Part shown: positions 39,197 through 45,969 of the stretch, in pieces
Layout: every line of letters begins with the position of its first letter
Numbering within the stretch: the first letter of the stretch is position 1
Origin: Gordonia sediminis
GTDB taxonomy: Bacteria > Actinomycetota > Actinomycetes > Mycobacteriales > Mycobacteriaceae
Direction: 5' to 3'
DNA: 64,000 bases
NCBI GenBank assembly: GCA_004193205.1
Contig: RZUM01000004.1
Coordinates: forward strand, 62,001 to 126,000
Notes under the pieces: model-generated
Told to the model about the DNA's origin: nothing
The model's database searches: none
Seen by the model: the letters and a program-made list of their open reading frames with translations, nothing else
Made by a program: the position numbers and the translations under genes

Positions 39197-40144
39197 GTGA
39201 GAGCCGTCGTGCAGGACCGCTACGGGTCGCCCGAGTTGCTACGGGTCGAGGAGGTCGCCCTACCGACGCCGGCGGCCGGACAGGTGCGGGTCAAGGTGGT
39301 CGCGACATCGGTCAACCTGAGCGACTGGGAAACACTGCGCGGCCGCCCGGCCTATTCCCGCATAAACGGTCTGCGCAAACCGGCGCACCCGACGCTCGGC
39401 TCCGACATCGCCGGGTGGGTCGACGCGATCGGTGAGGGCGTCACCGGATTCCGCCCCGGCGACGCGGTCTACGGCGACAACCTGTTTCTCAAGGGTGGAT
39501 TCGCCGAGTACGCCGTCGCGGCCGAGAAGGCGCTGACACTCAAACCGGCCGAGCTGGACTTCGTCGACGCCTCGACCATCCCCCAGTCGGGTGCGATCGC
39601 GCTGCAGGGCACCAGCGGCGCCGGCCCCGGGAAGCGGGTCCTGATCAACGGCGCCGGAGGCGGTTCGGGTGTTCTTGCGATCCAACTCGCCAAGCGGGGC
39701 GGTGCCCACGTCACCGGTGTGGACAACGCCGCAAAGCTCGACTTCATGCGCTCGCTCGGCGCGGACGAGGTCATCGACTACCACCGCGACGACTTCACCC
39801 GTCAGCGCTACGACCTGATCCTCGACATGGTCGCCCACCGCTCGGTCTTCGCCTACCGCCGGGCACTCAATCGCGGCGGCCGCTACCACTGCGTCGGCGG
39901 CACCGTGCCGACCCTGCTGCGGGTACTCACCGCCGGTGTCGTCGTCGGCGCCGTCACCGGCCGCCGGCTGGGCATGTTGGTGGTCAGGGAGGGTCCGGCC
40001 AACTTCACGCCCTTGGCCGACCTGTGCCTCGCCGGCGAGATCACCACCCAGGTCGATCGCACCTATCCGCTCGAGGAGACCGCCGGCGCCCTCGCCCGCG
40101 TCGGCGCCGGTCAAGCCCTCGGCAAGGTCGTCGTCACACCCTGA
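39197..40144 (+). CDS. NAD(P)-dependent zinc-free alcohol dehydrogenase/quinone oxidoreductase (MDR)
   Basis: A 315-aa medium-chain dehydrogenase/reductase of the quinone-oxidoreductase type. N-terminal GroES-like domain (VQDRYGSPELLRVEEVALPTP; HPTLGSDIAGWVDAIGEGVTGFRPGD) and Rossmann domain with the nucleotide loop GAGGGSGVLAIQLAKRGGAHVTGV (about residues 151-174). The catalytic zinc Cys and the structural-zinc Cys cluster of true alcohol dehydrogenases are absent. Start at GTG 39197 (VRAVVQDRYG), which is the conserved family N-terminus, though the GAGG before it is only 1 nt away; the GTG at 39209 is an alternative. Divergent from the P-type ATPase across 95 bp. Substrate unknown. Confidence 0.9.
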   Translation: MRAVVQDRYGSPELLRVEEVALPTPAAGQVRVKVVATSVNLSDWETLRGRPAYSRINGLRKPAHPTLGSDIAGWVDAIGEGVTGFRPGDAVYGDNLFLKGGFAEYAVAAEKALTLKPAELDFVDASTIPQSGAIALQGTSGAGPGKRVLINGAGGGSGVLAIQLAKRGGAHVTGVDNAAKLDFMRSLGADEVIDYHRDDFTRQRYDLILDMVAHRSVFAYRRALNRGGRYHCVGGTVPTLLRVLTAGVVVGAVTGRRLGMLVVREGPANFTPLADLCLAGEITTQVDRTYPLEETAGALARVGAGQALGKVVVTP

Positions 40145-40183
40145 GGGAGCCTTTGGGGTTTCTAGCAGGCGCTGGTCGAGACG

Positions 40184-40405
40184 CTATGCGGTGTCGCGCC
40201 CGTACGGGACCGCCAGCCCGAACGCCTCCTGCAATCGTCTGATCTGCTCGCGCACTTCACGCAGGTCCGCCAGCAGTTCCTGCTTCTCGGGCGGGTGTCG
40301 TCGCGGGCGCTCGATCTCGGCGACCAGAGTCTCTGCCATCGCCTCGAACTCCCGCACGAACACCATCGCCTGCATCCGTGAGGGGTCGTCGGGAACCGCG
40401 TACAT
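40184..40405 (-). CDS. Small hypothetical protein, coiled-coil-like
   Basis: A 73-aa frame beginning MYAVPDDPSRMQAMVFVREFEAMAETL and ending with a heptad-rich helix (EKQELLADLREVREQIRRLQEAFGLAVPYG). The charged helical composition and G/C third positions look coding, and the ending resembles short helical accessory proteins. No clear ribosome-binding site precedes the ATG at 40405. Function unknown. The region from 40406 to the SDR gene at 40665 (259 bp) shows no gene and is AT-richer than its surroundings, with several AT-rich boxes that may be promoters. Confidence 0.5.
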   Translation of the reverse strand: MYAVPDDPSRMQAMVFVREFEAMAETLVAEIERPRRHPPEKQELLADLREVREQIRRLQEAFGLAVPYGRDTA

Positions 40406-40664
40406 GGTCGGTGATCTTATCCCCGCCGCCGAGACTTCGTTGACCGACGACTGAAGCGTGATGTTTCGGTTCGATGAAGCTGTATCACTTCGAGTGGGAC
40501 ACCGTACCGTCGCGGCGGCACGACCGCGCACCGCGATCGCGCCCGGCTCGCGAATCGACACCCACCGAGTCGATATTGTTCTGTGCCACAACATATCTCA
40601 TTTCATCTCGCACGCCAGGGTGTAGCCTCACTGCAAGGTCGCCACGCTCACGAAAGGTGTTCAG

Positions 40665-41513
40665 ATGGACAGATCCGACGCTGTACTGATCACGGGCTGC
40701 TCAAGCGGTATCGGCGCGGCGACGGCTGCGCACCTGGTCCGCCACGGACACACTGTGTACGCGACCGCCCGGAGGCCCGAGACCCTCGCCGAACTCGCCG
40801 AGATGGGTTGCTCGACCCTCGCGCTCGACGTCACCGACGAGGAATCGATGAGTGCGGCGGTGGCAGCGGTCGAGGCCGAGCACGGTGCGGTCGGTGCGCT
40901 GGTCAACAACGCGGGGTATTCACAGTCGGGGGCGGTGGAGTCGATCCCACTGGACGACCTCCGCAGGCAGTTCGAGACGAATGTCTTCGGGCTGGTCCGG
41001 ATGTGCCAACTCGTGCTGCCCGGCATGCGCCGCGCCGGGCGCGGTCGGATCGTCAACATCGGCTCGATGGGCGGCAAGCTCACCTTTCCCGGCGGAGGCG
41101 CCTATCACGCCACCAAGTACGCGGTCGAGGCTTTCTCCGACGCGATGCGGTTCGAGGTGCAGGGCTTCGGCGTGCAGGTGGTCCTCGTCGAACCGGGTTT
41201 GATCACCACCGAGTTCGCCACCGCCGCGACATCGTCGATGTCGGATCTGGACACCGGCGGCCCGTACGGCCGGTTCAACGACACCGTGGCAGAGTCGACG
41301 GTCGGCATCTACCGCAGCCCGGTCGCAAAGATTCTCGGTGGCGGACCCGAGGATGTCGCCAAGACGATTCACAAGGCGCTCGCCGCGAGTAGGCCACGAG
41401 CGCGCTATACGGTCACCGCATCGGCGAAGCTGGCGATAGCGCAGCGCCGGCTCACACCGGACCGGGTCTGGGATCTCGCCATGCGCACGCAGTTCCCCGT
41501 TCCGCGATCGTGA
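40665..41513 (+). CDS. Short-chain dehydrogenase/reductase
   Basis: A 282-aa SDR oxidoreductase. The cofactor loop TGCSSGIG is at residues 10-17 and Asn81-Asn82-Ala-Gly at 81-84; catalytic residues are Ser134, Tyr147 and Lys151 (GSMGG, then YHATK). An Ala-Arg-Arg after strand 2 (YATARRP) suggests NADP(H). Good GAAAGG ribosome-binding site before the ATG. The stop is directly followed by the terpene-cyclase-fold gene (no spacing), so they form an operon of two. Likely acts on a ketone or alcohol of a lipid or isoprenoid; the substrate is not predictable. Confidence 0.92.
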   Translation: MDRSDAVLITGCSSGIGAATAAHLVRHGHTVYATARRPETLAELAEMGCSTLALDVTDEESMSAAVAAVEAEHGAVGALVNNAGYSQSGAVESIPLDDLRRQFETNVFGLVRMCQLVLPGMRRAGRGRIVNIGSMGGKLTFPGGGAYHATKYAVEAFSDAMRFEVQGFGVQVVLVEPGLITTEFATAATSSMSDLDTGGPYGRFNDTVAESTVGIYRSPVAKILGGGPEDVAKTIHKALAASRPRARYTVTASAKLAIAQRRLTPDRVWDLAMRTQFPVPRS

Positions 41514-42443
41514 GTGCGCTCGGTGGACGAGGCTCCGGTTCTGGAATGGCTGCTCAGCGGCGATCCGGCCGTCGCCTATCAGGCCACGCGTGATCTGCTC
41601 GGCCACGACGACGCCCGGCTGCAAGGCCGCATCGCGGACGAAGGCGCCGGCGCCACGCTCCTGGCCGCACGCGGACCGGACGGGCACTGGGGTGGGGGTT
41701 TCTACAACCCGAAGTGGACCTCGACGCATTACACGCTGCTCGAACTGCGCGGGCTCGGCCTGGCTCCCACCAACCCCATCGCACGTGAGGCGTGTGCGCT
41801 CGTGCTACGCGATCACAAGGTTCGCGACGGCGGAGTCGACCCACGCCCGACGACGCGACACAGCGACGTTTGCGTCAACGGCATGGCACTGAACTACCTG
41901 TCGTGGTTCGGCAGCGACCCCGATCACCTGGTCAGCATCGTCGACGCCATCCTCGCCGAGCAGATGCCCGACGGCGGGTTCAACTGCCGTACGAGGCGGA
42001 CGGGCGCAACGCACTCCTCGGTGCACACCAGCACCTCGGTGATCGAAGGAATCTCCGCCTACGAGCAGGCCGGATACCTCCACCGCTGCGCGGAACTGTG
42101 CGATGCACGCGCGGCGGCGGTGGAGTTCCTGTTGCGGCACCGATTGTTTCGCAGCGAACACACCGGCAGGCAGATCCGCCCCGACTTCACCCGGTTGCAC
42201 TACCCGGCACGCTGGTACTTCGACGTGCTGCGCGGACTCGACGCGCTGCGGGCCGCTGATGTCGGCTACGACGAGCGGATGCAGGACGCATGCTCGGTGC
42301 TCGAGGCGCGCCGACGGTCCGACGGACGGTGGGCCGCGCATCGCGGTCACCCCGGGAAGACCCACCTGACGTATCCGCCACCGGGCGAACCCAATCCGTG
42401 GGTGACGCTGATTGCCCTGCGCGTTCTGCGGGCCTACACCTGA
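41514..42443 (+). CDS. Prenyltransferase/squalene-cyclase-fold (alpha/alpha-toroid) protein
   Basis: A 309-aa protein with repeated Trp/Gly motifs of the terpene-cyclase/prenyltransferase alpha-alpha barrel: RGPDGHWGGGFYNPKWTSTHYTLLELRGLGL, EQMPDGGFNCRTRR, and RRSDGRWAAHRGH. There is no Asp-rich DXDD acid motif of squalene-hopene cyclase in view, so it may be a binding or accessory protein and not a cyclase. It starts at the base after the SDR stop (GTG 41514; a second GTG at 41523 is possible). Such pairings are found in actinobacteria but I know of no assigned function. Confidence 0.75.
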   Translation: MRSVDEAPVLEWLLSGDPAVAYQATRDLLGHDDARLQGRIADEGAGATLLAARGPDGHWGGGFYNPKWTSTHYTLLELRGLGLAPTNPIAREACALVLRDHKVRDGGVDPRPTTRHSDVCVNGMALNYLSWFGSDPDHLVSIVDAILAEQMPDGGFNCRTRRTGATHSSVHTSTSVIEGISAYEQAGYLHRCAELCDARAAAVEFLLRHRLFRSEHTGRQIRPDFTRLHYPARWYFDVLRGLDALRAADVGYDERMQDACSVLEARRRSDGRWAAHRGHPGKTHLTYPPPGEPNPWVTLIALRVLRAYT

Positions 42444-42515
42444 CCGGTGGGAATCGGGCGCACAAGGTGCGCATCGCGGTGGCCTGATGGTGCCGGGCCA
42501 CCCGCCGCTCGAGGA

Positions 42516-43940
42516 TCAGACGAAACGCCGCACATCACCGGTATCGCGATGTGCCGACCACCCCAGATCACCGGTCGTCGCGAACCGCACCCATGCGTGA
42601 TGCATCTCGTCGGCGATGCGCTGATCGGGTTCGGGTCCGATCAACGCATGGGCGGCGGCGAGATGGTCGAAGACGAACGGGATCTCCACCGCATGACCGG
42701 CCTGGATATCGGCCTGCGGACTGCGGTATCCGAACTCGTACAGGTATGTTGCTCCGGCCGGTCGGGACTCGGCGATCGCCGTCGTCGGAGACGAGAACGC
42801 TCGTGCGGTGAGCGCCTCGCTGACCACATCGCCTGCGCTCAACCCGGCGTCGAGTCGACTGCGGAGGTAGTCGAGGCCACCGGGGCGGCGCCCGAGAATG
42901 GCCGCCGCGGCCTCCTCGGTGACGGCTTGGGCTCCGCCGGTCGCGACCATGAAGAATCGGAACTCGTCGGCGTTCCAGCCGGCGAGCAACGGTATGTCGG
43001 CCCCGGCACCGGCCGCGATGGCCTCATGCGGAATCGCGGTGAGGACTTCCCCGTCCACGACCGGGAACTGCGACATGATCCCCATGCCGACGTCGACGAT
43101 CGTCGGTCCCCACACCTCCGGGTCCGGGTCGAGCATCAACTCCAGCGCCACCGTCGACTGGGCGCGCAGGATTTCTTCGAGGCTGAGGCGGCCGAACGCT
43201 TCGACGGTGGCGTCGACCTCGAGGATCTGCGCCATCCGAGCAGTGACCTTGCGTGCGTCGGCGGGATCGGCGGCGGCAGAACCATTGCCACTCTGCATGA
43301 TCGCGCGTCGGAACAGACCGGCGGCCAGCGGTGACGCCATCAGTGACGCGACGCTCATCGCACCGGCGGACTCGCCGAAGACGGTGACGTTGTCGGGGTC
43401 GCCGCCGAAAGCGGCGATGTTGTCGCGCACCCACGCCAACGCGGCGATCTGATCGAGCAGCCCGCGGTTGTCGGGCGCCCCCTCGATCGACGCGAAACCC
43501 GCTGTGCCGAGCCGATAGTTGATCCCGACGCAGACGACGCCGTCACGCGCGAACGTGTCCCCGGCATACATCTCGATGCGATTGGAGCCACGCGTGAATG
43601 CGCCCCCGTGAATCCACACCATCACCGGCAATCCGCCCGCGCTCGGGTCCGGCGTCCACACGTTGAGATTGAGGTAGTCATCGCCGAGCACGATCACGTT
43701 GTCGAGCAGCGCCGCGACGGGGGCGGGATAGCCGACCTGCGGGGCGGTCGGCCCGTACCCGTTGGCCGGCCGGACGCCCTCCCACACGATGGGAGGCGCC
43801 GGAGCGGCGAAGGCCGACTCACCTACCGGCGGTGCCGCATACGGGATTCCGAGATAGGAGAAGATCCCATCGACGAGCAGGCCGGACACCCGGCCACCGG
43901 ATGTGATCACCGCGGGGGCTTCCACGTCAGCACGAGTCAT
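42516..43940 (-). CDS. Type B carboxylesterase/lipase
   Basis: A 474-aa alpha/beta-hydrolase of the carboxylesterase type B family. Oxyanion-hole motif WIHGGAF at residues 109-115, nucleophile motif FGESAGAM with Ser191, and a C-terminal half that includes the Glu/Asp and His regions (LLAGWNADEFRFFM; GHAVEIPFVFDHL). No signal peptide: the protein begins MTRADVEAPAVITSGGRVSG, so it is cytoplasmic. It hydrolyses ester bonds of unknown substrates. It converges on the terpene-cyclase-fold gene, 72 bp away. The 158 bp after it (43941-44098) to the nitrobindin stop show no gene. Confidence 0.92.
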   Translation of the reverse strand: MTRADVEAPAVITSGGRVSGLLVDGIFSYLGIPYAAPPVGESAFAAPAPPIVWEGVRPANGYGPTAPQVGYPAPVAALLDNVIVLGDDYLNLNVWTPDPSAGGLPVMVWIHGGAFTRGSNRIEMYAGDTFARDGVVCVGINYRLGTAGFASIEGAPDNRGLLDQIAALAWVRDNIAAFGGDPDNVTVFGESAGAMSVASLMASPLAAGLFRRAIMQSGNGSAAADPADARKVTARMAQILEVDATVEAFGRLSLEEILRAQSTVALELMLDPDPEVWGPTIVDVGMGIMSQFPVVDGEVLTAIPHEAIAAGAGADIPLLAGWNADEFRFFMVATGGAQAVTEEAAAAILGRRPGGLDYLRSRLDAGLSAGDVVSEALTARAFSSPTTAIAESRPAGATYLYEFGYRSPQADIQAGHAVEIPFVFDHLAAAHALIGPEPDQRIADEMHHAWVRFATTGDLGWSAHRDTGDVRRFV

Positions 43941-44098
43941 ACCGACCGACGGTACGCGAGGGCGGTGGCCGCCCGTGCGTAATCCTTGTGATCCTCAGTC
44001 CGGACAGACGGCGGCCGATCCTGCGGTCGGTCCGCGATGCCGTGCATCGGTTCGTGTGGACGGATCCTTGTGTCGGGTGAAGATCGCAGGGTTCTGGA

Positions 44099-44593
44099 TC
44101 AGGCGCGGCCCAGCTCCGAGGTGAGGTGATGGGTCATCGGCACGCCGACCGCCGCCATCGCGAAGTCGGTGCGCAGGCTGTCTCCGTCCAGGCGGTACCG
44201 ACGTTCGGTGGCCTCCACCGACTTGGCCGTCGCCGTTCCCGTCACGACACCGGACATCCTGAGTTCGACGACCCCGTCGACGACCTCCAGGACGCCCTCG
44301 CACAGTTCGGTGTGCCCGGTCGGCTGCGCGAGGGTGAATTCGACGACGCCGTCGGCCGGCAGTCGGAGGAATCCGGATTCGGTGTGCAGCGGGACGCCCG
44401 CCGCCGAGCGGGTGCGCTGCCGATAGACCAGGAAGGGTTTGCCGATGTCCTCGACGGTGATCGTCTCGGTGTAGTCGAACGGGTCGATCGTCGGATACTC
44501 ACCGCGGCCGGGACCGGTCCAGGTACCGATGAGGGAGGCGATCGGGGTCAGATTCGGCGCAAGATTCACCCTGCGAGAGTAATGCCGGATCAT
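44099..44593 (-). CDS. Nitrobindin-like heme-binding beta-barrel protein
   Basis: A 164-aa protein of the nitrobindin/THAP4-like family (DUF1794), a ten-strand beta barrel that binds ferric heme and can scavenge or isomerise reactive nitrogen species. The N-terminal motif GTWTGPGRGEYPTI (about residues 22-35 from the ATG) is the family signature; GKPFLVYRQRTRS and TAKSVEATERRYRLDGDSL follow. The proximal His expected near the C-terminus is present in TDFAMAAVGVPMTHHL. The ATG at 44593 is used; a GTG at 44569 (VNLAPNLTPIASLIG) would give 156 aa and also fits. The open frame further upstream runs through the tRNA-Val gene and is not coding. Confidence 0.87.
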   Translation of the reverse strand: MIRHYSRRVNLAPNLTPIASLIGTWTGPGRGEYPTIDPFDYTETITVEDIGKPFLVYRQRTRSAAGVPLHTESGFLRLPADGVVEFTLAQPTGHTELCEGVLEVVDGVVELRMSGVVTGTATAKSVEATERRYRLDGDSLRTDFAMAAVGVPMTHHLTSELGRA

Positions 44594-44633
44594 CACGGAT
44601 CTTCGTTGATCGAGGGTGTGGCGCCGAACGAGT

Positions 44634-44666
44634 GAGGCCCTCCCCGCAGTCTGCGGAGAGGGCCTC
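44634..44666 (-). terminator. Intrinsic terminator-like hairpin downstream of tRNA-Val(CAC)
   Basis: A 15-bp stem with one mismatch (GAGGCCCTCCCCGCA at 44634-44648 pairing with 44652-44666) and a 3-nt loop, starting 14 bases beyond the 3' end of the minus-strand tRNA. The T-tract on the minus strand is weak, but stem strength and position support termination. Confidence 0.75.
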
Positions 44667-44679
44667 GCGTCGTTGTCTG

Positions 44680-44751
44680 TGGTCCCGGCTGGGATCGAAC
44701 CAGCGACCTCCCCGGTGTGAACGGGACGCTCTTCCACTGAGCCACGGGACC
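44680..44751 (-). tRNA. tRNA-Val (anticodon CAC)
   Basis: 72 nt on the minus strand: acceptor stem GGTCCCG/CGGGACC, D arm GCTC-AGTGGAA-GAGC, anticodon stem with loop TTCACAC (anticodon CAC), T arm GCTGG-TTCGATC-CCAGC, discriminator A. No CCA is encoded. Reads GTG codons. Confidence 0.97.
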
Positions 44752-44970
44752 GCGCGCGGCGCGATCGGCGCCGGTGCACGAGGGAGAAGGTTACACGCTT
44801 GGGTGCGAGTTCCAAAATCCGCCCCGCCGTCCCGGCACAGATCCACCCGGGAGCCGCGCGCGCACCACTTCCAGCGCCCTGACCAGGCGATTTGGTGTTG
44901 CACGTTTTGTTCGGATAGTGTTCCCAATCGCGTCGAGAGCAACACGGTCCACAAGATCGCTCCCGACCAC

Positions 44971-45043
44971 GCGGATGTAGCGCAGCTGGTAGCGCATCAC
45001 CTTGCCAAGGTGAGGGTCGCGGGTTCGAATCCCGTCATCCGCT
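44971..45043 (+). tRNA. tRNA-Gly (anticodon GCC)
   Basis: 73 nt: acceptor GCGGATG/CATCCGC, anticodon stem TCACC/GGTGA around loop TTGCCAA (anticodon GCC), T arm GCGGG-TTCGAAT-CCCGT-type, discriminator T as usual for glycine tRNA. First of three tRNA genes in a row on the plus strand. Confidence 0.97.
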
Positions 45044-45065
45044 CGAGGCGAGTCCTCTCGCATCT

Positions 45066-45136
45066 GGTGGTGTGGCCGAGTGGTGAGGCAACGGCCTGCA
45101 AAGCCGTGTACACGGGTTCGATTCCCGTCGCCACCT
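45066..45136 (+). tRNA. tRNA-Cys (anticodon GCA)
   Basis: 71 nt: acceptor GGTGGTG/CGCCACC, with one G-T pair, anticodon stem ACGGC/GCCGT around loop CTGCAAA (anticodon GCA), T arm ACGGG-TTCGATT-CCCGT, discriminator T. It lies 22 bases after tRNA-Gly. Confidence 0.97.
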
Positions 45137-45153
45137 CCACACCAATTGCACAC

Positions 45154-45228
45154 GCGCGATTAGCTCAGCGGGAGAGCGCTTCCCTGACACGGAAGAGGTC
45201 ACTGGTTCAATCCCAGTATCGCGCACCA
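45154..45228 (+). tRNA. tRNA-Val (anticodon GAC), CCA encoded
   Basis: 75 nt including the genomic CCA: acceptor GCGCGAT/ATCGCGC, anticodon stem CTTCC/GGAAG around loop CTGACAC (anticodon GAC), T arm CTGG-TTCAATC-CCAG, discriminator A at 45225 and CCA at 45226-45228. It reads GTC/GTT codons. A strong terminator follows at 45244. Confidence 0.97.
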
Positions 45229-45243
45229 GCGTTTATGCAGTTC

Positions 45244-45266
45244 AGCCCCGGTTTTCCGGGGCTTTT
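45244..45266 (+). terminator. Rho-independent terminator after the tRNA operon
   Basis: Perfect 8-bp stem AGCCCCGG/CCGGGGCT with a TTTT loop, directly followed by TTTTC. One of the clearest intrinsic terminators in the window; it ends the Gly-Cys-Val tRNA transcript. Confidence 0.92.
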
Positions 45267-45969
45267 CTGTTTCTGCAATCCCCTCTGCCTGCCCCCACGC
45301 CCCTCCCGGGGGCGGTCCTTCGCCAGGCTACGCGTTCCTTCTGGTGACACGCATGGCCGACGGAGTCGCGTTGACCGCGATGGCAGGGCTGTCGCCGGCG
45401 TTGCTGACCGTGTCGGTCCCGTCGACGATCCCGCCGGTGGTCATCGGCATCGTGATCAGCAGCTCGACACCGATGTGTGCCCCGGCGGTCATCACCGCAG
45501 CCGTCGAGACCACCGTGGGTTGGCGACGGGGTGGTGCACCAGATGGTCTCGCAGACCACTGACGACGACTTGCGCCTGCCGCGCTGGTACATCGAACTCG
45601 GCAATTGTCGGCGACGGCCGTCTCGGTGACCTCGACATCGTTGAACGCACCTATCGACGCGAGTCCCGCGGGCAGATCCCGTTAATGCATAACCGGCGCG
45701 TAGCTGAGTCGAGGTAGTGCTCGTGAACCATCATGTAGTTCGCCTCGACATCCCACGCGTCCGCGAACGTCGTCCATCCGGGCCGGCCGATGGTGGGAAG
45801 CACCGGAGGCTCCTGCACTGTGGCGGTTTCTACCACGAGTACCCCACCGCGACCTCCGTGCTCCGATCGGTCACATTTCGGTCGGCTCGCGGACGCCCAT
45901 GCTGCAGCGACCAGTCTCGTCGCTGTCTGATCGTCGCGCCGGCCGTGCTGCGCGGTAGATTCACTCACC
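45267..45969. other. Gene-poor interval after the tRNA cluster
   Basis: About 700 bases without a convincing intact gene. Between 45344 and 45717 the plus strand reads as coding-like pieces in three successive frames (see the pseudogene entry). On the minus strand a 61-codon frame from GTG 45836 to 45651, with a GGTGGGG sequence upstream and ending ADAWDVEANYMMVHEHYLD-SATRRLC, could be a small gene, but I do not recognise it. No inverted repeat or integrase remnant identifies a mobile element. Confidence 0.5.
45344..45717 (+). pseudogene. Possible frameshifted gene remnant
   Basis: Plus-strand segments with high G/C third positions occur in sequence in different frames: 45344-45525 (ADGVALTAMAGLSPALL), about 45531-45630 (VVHQMVSQTTDDDLRLPRW, then YIELGNC), and about 45600-45717 (AIVGDGRLGDLDIVERTYR, ending in a stop). 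Read through two shifts they would give about 120 residues. The family is not recognised, and the same bases also give open minus-strand frames with equal third-position bias, so the coding strand itself is unproven. Confidence 0.25.

Noticed and set aside
44680-45228. Integrated element bounded by tRNA att sites
   Set aside because: No integrase gene, phage genes or second copy of a tRNA end is visible in the window, so this is not called as a mobile element.
44632-45717. 361-aa plus-strand frame through the tRNA cluster
   Set aside because: It reads through tRNA genes; only its last 40 codons look coding and are treated as part of a possible remnant.
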